A stretch of 64,000 nt of DNA from Poseidonibacter ostreae (GCF_009208055.1 NZ_WFKI01000009.1:1-64000), one strand, 5' to 3'. Positions 16,998-25,580 are shown, counted from the stretch's first letter. Numbers and translations are program-made. Notes: a model not told the origin generated them from the sequence alone.

Positions 16998-17228
16998 TTA
17001 TGCGTTTTTTTTGTCTTCACTAGCTTTTTGTAAAATTGCAATAACTTCATCTAAATTTTCATACGGAATATGTGATTTCCATTGAATATCTGTACCATTT
17101 AAAGAAACACCTATACTTACTATATCTGATGTATCTTTTCCATAAGGTTCTGTAACATTTGAAACTGAAATAACACCTTTTTTTGTACCTGCTAATGGTA
17201 ATGAACCAAGCTCTGTAATTGTAGACAT
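16998..17228 (-). CDS. Small conserved-looking protein of unknown function
   Basis: A 76-residue soluble protein with no cysteine and no signal peptide. It begins MSTITELGSLPLAGTKKG and has two alternating strand-like halves followed by a charged helix ending KASEDKKNA. It has a good ribosome site (AAGGG, seven bases before the ATG), its own terminator at 16962-16983, and codon use like its neighbours, so it is very likely real. I do not recognise the family. Neighbours are the exported rhodanese downstream and a GGDEF-EAL gene upstream on the same strand, which does not suggest a role. Confidence 0.75.
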   Translation of the reverse strand: MSTITELGSLPLAGTKKGVISVSNVTEPYGKDTSDIVSIGVSLNGTDIQWKSHIPYENLDEVIAILQKASEDKKNA

Positions 17229-17296
17229 TTTATACCCTTATTATTTAATTTTTTTATTCTTTAATTTTACAAAAATAACCTTTTGTTTAATTAAAA

Positions 17297-19345
17297 TTAT
17301 TCTATATGAGGATCAGGTTTCCCTAAATGGAAACCTTGGAACTCATCAACTCCTAAATCGCTAACTAAATCAAACACTTCCTGTGAATGTATAAACTCTG
17401 CAATAACTTTTATATTTAATGCTCTTGAGAACTCTATAATAGATTTTACCATTTCAAATGAGTTTTTATCCGTATCAATATTTTTAATTAAAGAGCCATC
17501 AATTTTTATATAATCAGGTCTAATTTTTAAAATATGTGCAAAATTTGAATATCCTGTTCCAAAATCATCAATTGCAATTTTTATACCTTGATTTCTATAT
17601 TTTAAAATAAAATCTTCTAAAATAGTATAATCAGAGATATGATCACTTTCTAATATTTCAAAAACAATTCTTTCTTTATTTACACTATCAATTTTATCTA
17701 AATTTTTATCTAATGATTCAACAAAATCTACATCTAGTATATCTTTAAAACTTAAGTTAAATGATATTTGCTTATCAGTTCTACTTAAATCAGATAATGC
17801 TTTTGAAATTACTTGATTAGATAATTGTAAATACTGTTTTGTTTTAACAGCAACATCTAAAAATAAATATGGAAGTAAAAAGACTTCTTTTCCTTCATCA
17901 TCTAAATCTTTTATCCTCATTAGAGTTTCATATTTAACAATCTCTTTATTTCTATTAAATATAGGCTGATAAAATGGAGTTACAGTATTATCTTTTAATG
18001 CACATTTTATTTTTTCTCTCCAGAAGATTGACTTTTTAATAACTTCTTTCGTGTCAAGTTCATTATTATAAACAAAATATCTTTGATTTGTTTTTTTTGC
18101 CTTTTTAAGTGCAATTCCAGCTGTCTTAAGTGGTTCTTCTTGTGCTATTGAAATACCTAGTGTAATATCTATAAAAATTTCTATATCAAGCTCTTTTACA
18201 ATTACAGGTCTATTTTTAAACAATGTTGATAACTCACTAATAAACTGGTCATATTTAGAAAAGCCCATCATTCTTTTATCAGTAACACTAAAAACATTAC
18301 CATGAATTCTATGCACTGTTACATTATATCTACTGCTAAACTCATTTAAAATATTTGCTGTTTCAATTAAAACTAAATTCCCTGTTGAGAAACCATATAA
18401 CTCATTAATATCATCAAAAGAATCAATATCAACTAAAGCAATCGATACAAAATCTGAATCTTTAATATCTTCTTGAAGAGCATATCTATTTTTTAAATTA
18501 GTTAATTCATCATAGTAAAGTTTGTTAGTAATTTCTTTTGTTTTCTGTTGAACATGGTCATCTAATGTTTTTCTATTAGTTTCAACTTGGTCAAGAAGGG
18601 TATTAAACTGATTGGCTAAAAAACCAATTTCATCTTTTGATTTTGGTGTTGCTTCAAACTCATTCGTTTCAACATGAACCTTTTGAACTTCTGATAACAT
18701 CTTATTAATTGGAGCAATAACTTTTACAGTAATAAAAATACCAATTATTGCAAGTACAACAAATAGTAAGATTGAAATATTTAAAATTAAAGCATTAATT
18801 CCCTCAACATAAGTAGAAAAATCTTCTCTATAAATTGAAGAAACTATATACCAATCTAAGTTTTTATTATATTCAACCCATGAAATTTTTGGATAAACAT
18901 AATTATAAGCATCATAAGGTTTATTCCATAAATACTCAAAAGAACTTCGGCTATTATATGATTTTTTTATTTCTTCTAAAAAAAGTTTATTTTGCGTGTT
19001 TGGAAGAATTAATTTAGAAATATTTTTGGTTTCAAATTCACTACTTGCATCAATTATAACTTTACCAGAACTATCAAAAATATATATCTGTCCTGTTTTT
19101 GCTAAGGTAACACTACTTAATAGTAACTCTACATCTTTAATTAATAAATCTTTATTTTCAGAATTTCTTGATTTACTATTTATAATTGAGACTACTTTAT
19201 TAAACTGTAATCTTTCATTTTTTATTTCTGTATCACTTAAGTAATTATTTACTTTTGGTGATAGAAAAAATACAACAAAGAAAAGATAGCCAAGTAGAGC
19301 AATAATCAGCATCCACCCAATTTTTAGAAAGATTTTATTATTCAT
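17297..19345 (-). CDS. Cache-HAMP-GGDEF-EAL protein, probably a cyclic di-GMP phosphodiesterase
   Basis: Membrane c-di-GMP protein. TM helices lie at about 8-28 and 184-208; between them is a single Cache sensor (TGQIYIFDSSGKVIIDAS, then WYIVSSIYRED). A HAMP domain follows, then a GGDEF domain (275-425) whose signature is HGNVF at 349-353, so it cannot act as a cyclase, then an EAL domain (445-680). The EAL domain has ETL in place of EAL (473-475) and keeps NLSF, FEILES, IDDFGTGYSNF, YIKIDGS and the FQGFHLGKP tail, so hydrolysis of c-di-GMP is likely. It may counter the cyclase at 8165. The sensed signal is unknown. Confidence 0.92.
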   Translation of the reverse strand: MNNKIFLKIGWMLIIALLGYLFFVVFFLSPKVNNYLSDTEIKNERLQFNKVVSIINSKSRNSENKDLLIKDVELLLSSVTLAKTGQIYIFDSSGKVIIDASSEFETKNISKLILPNTQNKLFLEEIKKSYNSRSSFEYLWNKPYDAYNYVYPKISWVEYNKNLDWYIVSSIYREDFSTYVEGINALILNISILLFVVLAIIGIFITVKVIAPINKMLSEVQKVHVETNEFEATPKSKDEIGFLANQFNTLLDQVETNRKTLDDHVQQKTKEITNKLYYDELTNLKNRYALQEDIKDSDFVSIALVDIDSFDDINELYGFSTGNLVLIETANILNEFSSRYNVTVHRIHGNVFSVTDKRMMGFSKYDQFISELSTLFKNRPVIVKELDIEIFIDITLGISIAQEEPLKTAGIALKKAKKTNQRYFVYNNELDTKEVIKKSIFWREKIKCALKDNTVTPFYQPIFNRNKEIVKYETLMRIKDLDDEGKEVFLLPYLFLDVAVKTKQYLQLSNQVISKALSDLSRTDKQISFNLSFKDILDVDFVESLDKNLDKIDSVNKERIVFEILESDHISDYTILEDFILKYRNQGIKIAIDDFGTGYSNFAHILKIRPDYIKIDGSLIKNIDTDKNSFEMVKSIIEFSRALNIKVIAEFIHSQEVFDLVSDLGVDEFQGFHLGKPDPHIE

Positions 19346-19409
19346 TATTTTTCCAATTTCAAATTAATTTAAATTATAACAAAATTATTTTTTGTAATTT
19401 ATTAAAATA

Positions 19410-20216
19410 CTATATTTCTTTAGCAATCATTTGTCCAAATCTTACATCTTTATTTAATAAATTCTCAAGTTCAATACTTCCTTCTTCCCATAACATAACA
19501 ACTGTTGAACCCATTTTAAAGTAACCTAGACAATCTCCTTTAGAGATTTCTAAACTTTCATATTCATATACTTTTAATTCTGATGTATCAAGATTAGTTT
19601 CAACTCTTGGTTCAAATTCAAATACCATTTGACCTACATTTAAAGCTCCAACAAATACCATATAAAATAGCTTTCCATTCTTTTCACATTCAATAATAAC
19701 TCTTTCATTTTGTACAAATAAATCAAGTTCTTTATTTAAATATTTTAAATTTACTGGGTATAATTTTCCTGGAACATGAACAAGCTTTTTAAGTTTAAAA
19801 TCACTAGGAGCATGATATCTATGATAATCTTTTGGTGAAAGATAAAAGTTCATAAAAGAACCATTTTTCATTTTTTCTAACTTATCATTACAATAATAAG
19901 TTAATAAATCTTCAACACTATACTCCATACCTTTTATTTGTAAGGCAATATCATCTTCGATTTTTCCACACTCTGTAATAAAACTATCTGTTGGAGATAC
20001 AATTACATTATTTTCTTCATTTATTTCTCTTGAAATCTCTAGTTTTCTTGTAAATAAAGCATTTAAAGATTTATAAAACTTCGGATTTTTAAATTCACTC
20101 ATATTTAAACCTAAAAACTTAACATATCCATTGTTAATGATTTTTTGAATAAATGATGGGAACTCTTTTTTAGCGAACTTTCCAAAGTTTTGAGAAATTA
20201 AATTTGTAATGTGCAT
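19410..20216 (-). CDS. psd: Phosphatidylserine decarboxylase
   Basis: Converts phosphatidylserine to phosphatidylethanolamine at the inner membrane. The self-cleavage site is KMGSTVVM: cutting between Gly236 and Ser237 gives the beta chain and a pyruvoyl-bearing alpha chain. YHRYHAP (131-137) and Asp77 in SPTDS belong to the self-processing and catalytic machinery. The length of 268 aa fits the short bacterial form. The ribosome site AAGGA precedes the ATG. No partner pssA is in the window. Confidence 0.94.
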   Translation of the reverse strand: MHITNLISQNFGKFAKKEFPSFIQKIINNGYVKFLGLNMSEFKNPKFYKSLNALFTRKLEISREINEENNVIVSPTDSFITECGKIEDDIALQIKGMEYSVEDLLTYYCNDKLEKMKNGSFMNFYLSPKDYHRYHAPSDFKLKKLVHVPGKLYPVNLKYLNKELDLFVQNERVIIECEKNGKLFYMVFVGALNVGQMVFEFEPRVETNLDTSELKVYEYESLEISKGDCLGYFKMGSTVVMLWEEGSIELENLLNKDVRFGQMIAKEI

Positions 20217-20344
20217 TTTTTTCCTTTTATATTATTAATTATTATATTTTATCTAGATTTACTTCTTATATGGCTTTAATAAAAAATAAGTGATTTTTGG
20301 CTACCCTAAAATTTAAATTTATATAAGATATCAAGGACAAATAA

Positions 20345-20584
20345 ATGTATAAAATTATTGTTTCAAACCAATGTGCTTGTTTTAAAAAAAGCAGTTTAGA
20401 AAACAATTTAAAATTTCAATCAAAAGATGAAGCACTATTAAAAGCAATAGAAATGAAAAATACTATGAATAATGATTTCTGTAAGAAACACGAATTTGAT
20501 TTACAAGAAATGTATAACAATTTTGTAATTAGTTTTTATTCAGATGCAAGAGATAATTGTTGTGGAAATGGTTGTTGTAGCTAA
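20345..20584 (+). CDS. Small cysteine-rich protein with a CCGNGCCS tail
   Basis: A 79-residue protein with a clear ribosome site (AAGGA, seven bases before the ATG). Cysteines occur as QCACF near the N-terminus, DFCKKH in the middle, and CCGNGCCS at the extreme C-terminus, eight minus one in total by my reading (seven). This resembles a metal-binding tail. The middle is helical and charged. I do not recognise a named family. It is transcribed alone, towards mltA; the two stops lie in a shared hairpin. Metal binding is an inference. Confidence 0.75.
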   Translation: MYKIIVSNQCACFKKSSLENNLKFQSKDEALLKAIEMKNTMNNDFCKKHEFDLQEMYNNFVISFYSDARDNCCGNGCCS

Positions 20585-20606
20585 TAGATTTTAATCTATT
20601 ACTACA
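20576..20606. terminator. Hairpin across the stops of the cysteine-rich gene and mltA
   Basis: Inverted repeat with 14 paired bases per arm and one bulged base, centred at 20591-20592, includes the stop of the + gene (20582-20584) and the stop of mltA on the - strand (20591-20593). Like the one at 5232-5263, it would form in both transcripts. Confidence 0.5.
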
Positions 20607-21697
20607 TCATTTGGGATTAACATAAAAAGTCTTCCCTCTTCTTTCATTAAACCAGCTAACTCTCTAGCATCTTTACCATATCCAAAAAAATAATCTGCTC
20701 TAATTTCACCTTTTATTGCACCACCTGTATCTGCTGCAATTACTAATTTATTTATAGGCTCTTGAGTTTTAGGATTTGTTGTTTCTAAAAAAACTGGCAT
20801 TCCTAAAGGAATATATTTTCTATCAACTGCGATGTTTCTTTTTGCAACTAAAGGAACATTTAAACTTCCTGTTGCTGTTTGTTCTTTTTCTACAAAGAAA
20901 ACATAGCTTTGATTATAGTTTAAAACTTCATCTATTTTGTCTTCATTTTGTTTTAAAAAAGCTCTTATAGTTTGTAAAGATACTTCTTCTTTTTCTAAAT
21001 GACCATCATCTATTAACTTTTTACCAATTGAGCTATATTTTCTACCATTTTGATTAGCATAACCAATATTTATTAATTCATTACTATCTAGTAATACTCG
21101 ACCTGAACCTTGAACTTGAAGAAAAAATAAATCAATAAAATCATCTACATAACAAATAATATCAAAATCATTATCTTCTTCTATTTCAGCTCGTGTATCA
21201 TAAGGTACATATCTTCCATTTTTTATTTTTGCTTTATATCTAAACTGTTTAAAGTGAGGATATTTCTTTTTATTTTTAATTGTTATCAAATCTTTTGGAG
21301 TTTTATAAACAGGATATTTATAAATATCTGTTTTAATACGACTACCTTTTAATAAAGGTTCATAATAACCAGTGATTAAGCCCTTGTCTCCGGTATTTGA
21401 AACTAATACTTTAGGTGTGAAATTATTTGTAAAAAATGATTTTCCATTTGTTGAGTTATAAGAATTATTGCAAACATCTTTAAATAATTCTTTTTTACTA
21501 GATTTTTCACAAGCTTTTTTAAAAACCTCTAAAGCAAGATTTAAATCATCATCATAAAATCCATTTAAATAATCAAAGGCAGTTTTTTCTTTTTCAATAC
21601 TTTGTTTTGTGATAGTTTTTTTAGGAATTTCTTCTTGTTTTGTAGAACATCCAATAAATAAAAGTGTTATAAGTAGTAAGGTTAAATAATTTTTCAA
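20591..21697 (-). CDS. mltA: Membrane-bound lytic murein transglycosylase A
   Basis: Cleaves the glycan strands of peptidoglycan at the outer membrane. A lipoprotein signal ends in FIGCSTK with Cys17 as the lipid anchor. The MltA barrel shows TGYYEPLLKGSR, FFLQVQGSGR and YANQNGRKYSSIGK; the 3D domain at the C-terminus ends with the acidic active site region VIAADTGGAIKGEIRADYFFGYG. The length is 368 aa. It follows the zinc-ribbon gene by 36 bases and so may be the last gene of the hrcA operon. Confidence 0.94.
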   Translation of the reverse strand: MKNYLTLLLITLLFIGCSTKQEEIPKKTITKQSIEKEKTAFDYLNGFYDDDLNLALEVFKKACEKSSKKELFKDVCNNSYNSTNGKSFFTNNFTPKVLVSNTGDKGLITGYYEPLLKGSRIKTDIYKYPVYKTPKDLITIKNKKKYPHFKQFRYKAKIKNGRYVPYDTRAEIEEDNDFDIICYVDDFIDLFFLQVQGSGRVLLDSNELINIGYANQNGRKYSSIGKKLIDDGHLEKEEVSLQTIRAFLKQNEDKIDEVLNYNQSYVFFVEKEQTATGSLNVPLVAKRNIAVDRKYIPLGMPVFLETTNPKTQEPINKLVIAADTGGAIKGEIRADYFFGYGKDARELAGLMKEEGRLFMLIPNDVVID

Positions 21698-21733
21698 GAT
21701 ACTAATCCCAAGTTTTTTGGAAATTATAGCAAC

Positions 21734-22033
21734 TTACAGATTACATCCTGCACTAGACATTTGATGAACTTCTTTTAATCCACAAGCACTACATCTAAAT
21801 TCTATTTCATTAACCCCTGAACAACCATGATTTTTTAGAACTTTTGCTTTTATTACTTCTTGTTTAAATTTTGTTTGTGTAGTTTCATCAAAAAAAGTTT
21901 TTGCTTTTTCTCCACAGCTAGGACATTCCCCACTATTTAATTTAGCTTCTCTTGTTTTTTTACTTTTAAAATATTGTAATACTGAGAATATTACTATTAA
22001 AAAAGTTAGTAGTAAAAATATTATTGTTTGCAT
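21734..22033 (-). CDS. Membrane-anchored zinc-ribbon protein behind dnaK
   Basis: A 99-residue protein with an N-terminal membrane helix (2-20) followed by a cytoplasmic cysteine-rich part: CPSCG, GCSG, CSACG and a final GC, enough to hold a zinc. It starts 11 bases after the dnaK stop, so it shares the heat-shock transcript. The family has no known function that I can name. A role in protein quality control is suggested only by position. Confidence 0.75.
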   Translation of the reverse strand: MQTIIFLLLTFLIVIFSVLQYFKSKKTREAKLNSGECPSCGEKAKTFFDETTQTKFKQEVIKAKVLKNHGCSGVNEIEFRCSACGLKEVHQMSSAGCNL

Positions 22034-22044
22034 GAAGCAGAGTT

Positions 22045-23934
22045 TTACTCTACTTCAGCATCGATAACATCGTCATCGTCTTTTTTTGCTTTTTTATTTG
22101 GTTGTTCAGCACCTGCTTGGTCACCACCCTCTTTTTTATACATAGCTTCTGCTAATTTATGAGATTTTTCAGTTAAAGCTTTTACTTTTTCTTCAATTTG
22201 CTCTTTAGTAGCATTTTCATCTTTTAATAACTCTTCTAATTCAGCAGCTGAATCAATGATAGCTTTTGATTCTTCTTCAGAAACTGCATCAGGATTTTCT
22301 TCTAATGTTTTCTTAGTAGAATGTAATAATGAATCAGCTTGATTTCTTACTTCAATTACTTCTTTTTTCTTAGCATCAACTTCTTTGTTTGCTTCTGCTT
22401 CATTTACCATTTTTTCGATTTCTTCATCTGAAAGTCCAGATGAACCAGAAATAGTAATCTTATTCTCTTTTCCAGTTCCTTTATCTTTAGCAGATACATT
22501 TAAAACACCATTTGCATCAATATCAAATGTTACTTCAATTTGAGGCACACCTCTTGGAGCTGCAGGGATATCAGATAATTCAAACATACCTAAAGATTTA
22601 TTATCTTTAGCAAATTCTCTCTCACCTTGACCTACGTGAATAGAAACTGCTGGTTGATTATCTTCAGCTGTTGAGAATACTTGAGATTTTTTAACAGGAA
22701 TAGTAGTTCCCTTTTCGATTAACTTAGTTAAAACTCCACCTAAAGTTTCAATACCTAATGATAAAGGAGTAACGTCTAGTAATAATACATCTTTAACATC
22801 ACCTTTTAATACACCAGCTTGAACAGCAGCACCAGCAGCAACAACTTCATCAGGGTTTACACCTTTATTTAAATCTTTACCGAAGAATTCTTTTACAATT
22901 TCATTTGCTTTTGGTAATCTAGTAGATCCACCAACCATAATAATCTCATCAATTTCATCTTTTTCTAAACCAGCATCTTTTAAAGCAACTTTGATATGGT
23001 CTAAAGTTTCAGTAATTAAATCTTCAGTCATTGATTCAAATTTTGCTCTTGTTAATGATTTAACTAAGTGAACAGGACCAGCTGAACCCATAGAAATAAA
23101 TGGTAAATTGATTTCTGTTGATTCTGCTGAAGATAATTCTTTCTTAGCATTTTCAGCTGCATCTTTTAATCTTTGAAGTGCCATTTTGTCATTTTTAACA
23201 TCAAAACCATTTTCAGCTTGGAATTCTGTTGCTAACCAATCAATAATTGCGTTATCAAAATCATCTCCACCTAAGAATGCATTACCATCTGTTGATAAAA
23301 CTTCAAAAGTACCATCACCAATTTCAAGTGCAGTAACATCAAAAGTACCACCACCTAAATCATATACTAATACTTTTTCTTCTCCTTTTTTATCTAAACC
23401 ATATGCTAATGAAGCAGCTGTTGGCTCATTAATAATTCTTAATACATTTAAACCAGCAATTGTTCCAGCTTCTTGAGTTGCTTTTCTTTGTGCATCATTG
23501 AAATAAGCTGGTACTGTAATAACTGCATCAGTAACAGGTGCACCTAAATATTCTTCTGCATCAGCTTTTAATTTACCTAAAATTTTTGCAGATACTTCTT
23601 GAGGAGTATAAATTTTATCTCCAATTTCAACTGCAGCTGCACCATTTCTATCAACAATTTTATAACCAACTTTAGATTGTGCTTCTTTAGCATTCTCTTC
23701 GTCCATCATTAATCCCATAATTCTTTTTACAGAATAGATTGTTTTTTCAGGATTTGTAATAGCTTGTCTTTTTGCAGGATCACCTACTAAAACTTCACCT
23801 TTATCAGTGAATGCAACAATTGAAGGAGTTGTATTTTTCCCCTCTTTATTAGGGATAATTTTAGCTTCTCCACCTTCGTAAACTGCCATACAAGAGTTAG
23901 TTGTACCTAAATCAATTCCAATTACTTTACTCAT
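22045..23934 (-). CDS. dnaK: Chaperone DnaK (Hsp70)
   Basis: ATP-driven chaperone that binds unfolded segments with DnaJ and GrpE. The nucleotide-binding domain begins IGIDLGTTNSCMAVYEGG and carries the signatures VYDLGGGTFDVT and IIMVGGSTRLPK; a substrate-binding domain and a helical lid follow, and the C-terminus ends in the acidic DDDDVIDAEVE typical of bacterial DnaK. The length of 629 aa is standard. ATG 23934 follows AAGGA. It lies 75 bases after grpE; a small inverted repeat TTGAC-N6-GTCAA (23987-24002) sits in that gap. dnaJ is not in this window. Confidence 0.98.
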   Translation of the reverse strand: MSKVIGIDLGTTNSCMAVYEGGEAKIIPNKEGKNTTPSIVAFTDKGEVLVGDPAKRQAITNPEKTIYSVKRIMGLMMDEENAKEAQSKVGYKIVDRNGAAAVEIGDKIYTPQEVSAKILGKLKADAEEYLGAPVTDAVITVPAYFNDAQRKATQEAGTIAGLNVLRIINEPTAASLAYGLDKKGEEKVLVYDLGGGTFDVTALEIGDGTFEVLSTDGNAFLGGDDFDNAIIDWLATEFQAENGFDVKNDKMALQRLKDAAENAKKELSSAESTEINLPFISMGSAGPVHLVKSLTRAKFESMTEDLITETLDHIKVALKDAGLEKDEIDEIIMVGGSTRLPKANEIVKEFFGKDLNKGVNPDEVVAAGAAVQAGVLKGDVKDVLLLDVTPLSLGIETLGGVLTKLIEKGTTIPVKKSQVFSTAEDNQPAVSIHVGQGEREFAKDNKSLGMFELSDIPAAPRGVPQIEVTFDIDANGVLNVSAKDKGTGKENKITISGSSGLSDEEIEKMVNEAEANKEVDAKKKEVIEVRNQADSLLHSTKKTLEENPDAVSEEESKAIIDSAAELEELLKDENATKEQIEEKVKALTEKSHKLAEAMYKKEGGDQAGAEQPNKKAKKDDDDVIDAEVE

Positions 23935-24009
23935 TTTTCTTCCTTATCAAGTTTTATTTTTTATTTAATTAATGTATTCTAGTTTTTTGACATTTCGGTC
24001 AACAAAAAT

Positions 24010-24579
24010 CTATTTCTTACAAATACTTACCATTGCTGGTCTTAGTAATCTTTCTTTAAATTTATAACCTTTTTGAAGTCTTTGAACAATGTGTCCATCT
24101 TCATGATCTGGGCTATCTATTTGCATTACTGCATCGTGGAAGTTTGGATCAAACTCTCCATCAGTTTCAACTACTGAAATATCATGTTTTTCAAAAGCTG
24201 TGTAGAAGTTTTTGATTGTTAATTCAACACCTTCTTTTAATTTTGCTAATAGTTCATCACTTGGCATATCTTTTGCAGCTTCTTCTGCTGCTAGTGCCAT
24301 TTCTAAAGAATCAATTGGTGCTAATAAATCTTTTGCAAATTTTTCACTTGCATAATCAATAGCATTATATTTCTCTTTTTCTAATCTTTTTTTAATATTT
24401 TCAAAATCTGCATGTACTCTTAAATATTTATCTTCTGCTTCTTTTAATTTAACTTCTAAATCAGCTTTTACACTTTCAATTGTTTCTTCAACAACTGGTG
24501 CTTCTTCTTCAACTAATACTTCTGTTTCATTTTCTAAAACTTCTTCTGTTTGTAATTCTTCTTTTTTTTCTTCACTCAA
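24010..24579 (-). CDS. grpE: Nucleotide exchange factor GrpE
   Basis: Releases ADP from DnaK. The first 45 residues are highly acidic and disordered-looking, followed by the long coiled coil (YLRVHADFENIKKRLEKEK) and the C-terminal beta domain (GEFDPNFHDAVMQ, RLLRPAMVSICK). The start codon is TTG at 24579, chosen because AGGAG lies six bases before it. It sits between hrcA and dnaK. Confidence 0.96.
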   Translation of the reverse strand: MSEEKKEELQTEEVLENETEVLVEEEAPVVEETIESVKADLEVKLKEAEDKYLRVHADFENIKKRLEKEKYNAIDYASEKFAKDLLAPIDSLEMALAAEEAAKDMPSDELLAKLKEGVELTIKNFYTAFEKHDISVVETDGEFDPNFHDAVMQIDSPDHEDGHIVQRLQKGYKFKERLLRPAMVSICKK

Positions 24580-24588
24580 GTTCTTCTC

Positions 24589-25380
24589 CTAAAAAGTTGT
24601 AATTTTTTTATAAAAATATTCATAATTTTTTGGAAGTTGCCCAATTACAAGCATCTTCACATCTTCGTTATCAATTTTACAATAATGACAAATACCTATA
24701 TAACCAATTGGTAAAAGGTTTTCAAAATATAAACCTTCTTCTAAATCATCTAAAATTTGTCCTTTTAGAAATCTATTAATAGTTAACTCATCAAAATCAT
24801 AACTCAAAGCTAAATTCAAAAACTCTTTATAATTAAAGATTTCAAAATCTGAATTCTGTAATGTTTGATTTATAGCATCGCAAACATCATAAGCTCCAAC
24901 ATCTTTTGAAATTCGTAAGATATCTTTTAGAGTTAAACCTCTCATATCTTGTAAAAATCTATATAAAGCATCTGAAAATTTAACTGAAATTGCAAATGAA
25001 GAAAACTCTAATATCATATATTTATTCTCTACATTTAAAATCTCTTTTAATACATCTGATTTCTCTTTTTTAATAAAAACTGATACTTCTACTTCAGATG
25101 CATAATATTGTAATGCTTTTAAATTTATATCTGAAATATCAAAATTAAGTCTAGTATTCCAATACTCTTTTAAAGCTTCCGTAGTTGGAGTTCTTCCACT
25201 ACTTATATGCTCTTGAGCTAAATAACCCTCATCGCCTAATTTTTTAAAATATCCTCTAATTGTTGCAGGAGAATAAGTGATATCATACATAGACTTTAAC
25301 TGTGTAGAACCAATAGGCTCACAGTGTTCTATATATGCTTTAATAATAGACTGTAATAAAAACTCTTTTTTATCAATCAT
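24589..25380 (-). CDS. hrcA: Heat-shock repressor HrcA
   Basis: Represses class I heat-shock genes by binding CIRCE. The N-terminal winged helix reads IIKAYIEHCEPIGSTQLKS and SPATIRGYFKKLGDEGYL, and QEHISSGRTPT follows. At 263 aa it is shorter than the roughly 340 aa of Bacillus HrcA, as in other Campylobacterota. A longer frame to a GTG at 25407 would begin inside the CIRCE element, so ATG 25380 is preferred. It heads hrcA-grpE-dnaK, and a CIRCE with a full-consensus promoter lies immediately upstream, indicating autoregulation. Confidence 0.93.
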   Translation of the reverse strand: MIDKKEFLLQSIIKAYIEHCEPIGSTQLKSMYDITYSPATIRGYFKKLGDEGYLAQEHISSGRTPTTEALKEYWNTRLNFDISDINLKALQYYASEVEVSVFIKKEKSDVLKEILNVENKYMILEFSSFAISVKFSDALYRFLQDMRGLTLKDILRISKDVGAYDVCDAINQTLQNSDFEIFNYKEFLNLALSYDFDELTINRFLKGQILDDLEEGLYFENLLPIGYIGICHYCKIDNEDVKMLVIGQLPKNYEYFYKKITTF

Positions 25381-25400
25381 TTTACAACCATTTAAATTTA

Positions 25401-25427
25401 TTAGCACTCATTGTCTTAAACTGCTAA
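25401..25427 (-). promoter_or_regulatory. CIRCE operator of the hrcA-grpE-dnaK operon
   Basis: TTAGCACTC at 25401-25409, nine bases, then AACTGCTAA at 25419-25427. The consensus is TTAGCACTC-N9-GAGTGCTAA, so the left half is perfect and the right half matches 7 of 9. It covers the predicted transcription start of the promoter at 25431-25460. Confidence 0.88.
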
Positions 25428-25430
25428 AGA

Positions 25431-25460
25431 ATTATAACCTATTGAGTGTATATTTGTCAA
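25431..25460 (-). promoter_or_regulatory. Full-consensus sigma70 promoter of the heat-shock operon
   Basis: On the minus strand TTGACA (25455-25460), an 18-base spacer and TATAAT (25431-25436). Transcription should start near 25424, inside CIRCE, so bound HrcA would block initiation. Confidence 0.8.
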
Positions 25461-25580
25461 GTAGTTTTAAAATAAATTTTTTAAATTTAAGACAAGTACC
25501 TTAAATTGGGTATTTTCAACTTAAAGAACTTCTTAAATATTAGTGAAAATTACAAATTCTTATTATTATAAATATTTAAC

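Noticed and set aside
19350..19405. Imperfect AT-only hairpin after the GGDEF-EAL start region and before psd
   Set aside because: Pairing is broken and made only of A and T, so it is not distinguishable from background.
23987..24002. TTGAC-N6-GTCAA inverted repeat between grpE and dnaK as an operator
   Set aside because: Arms of five bases are too short to separate from chance; noted only within the dnaK entry.
24558..24572. Run of eight A in the first codons of grpE as a phase-variable switch
   Set aside because: Eight A in a genome this AT-rich is common, and grpE is not a plausible phase-variable gene.
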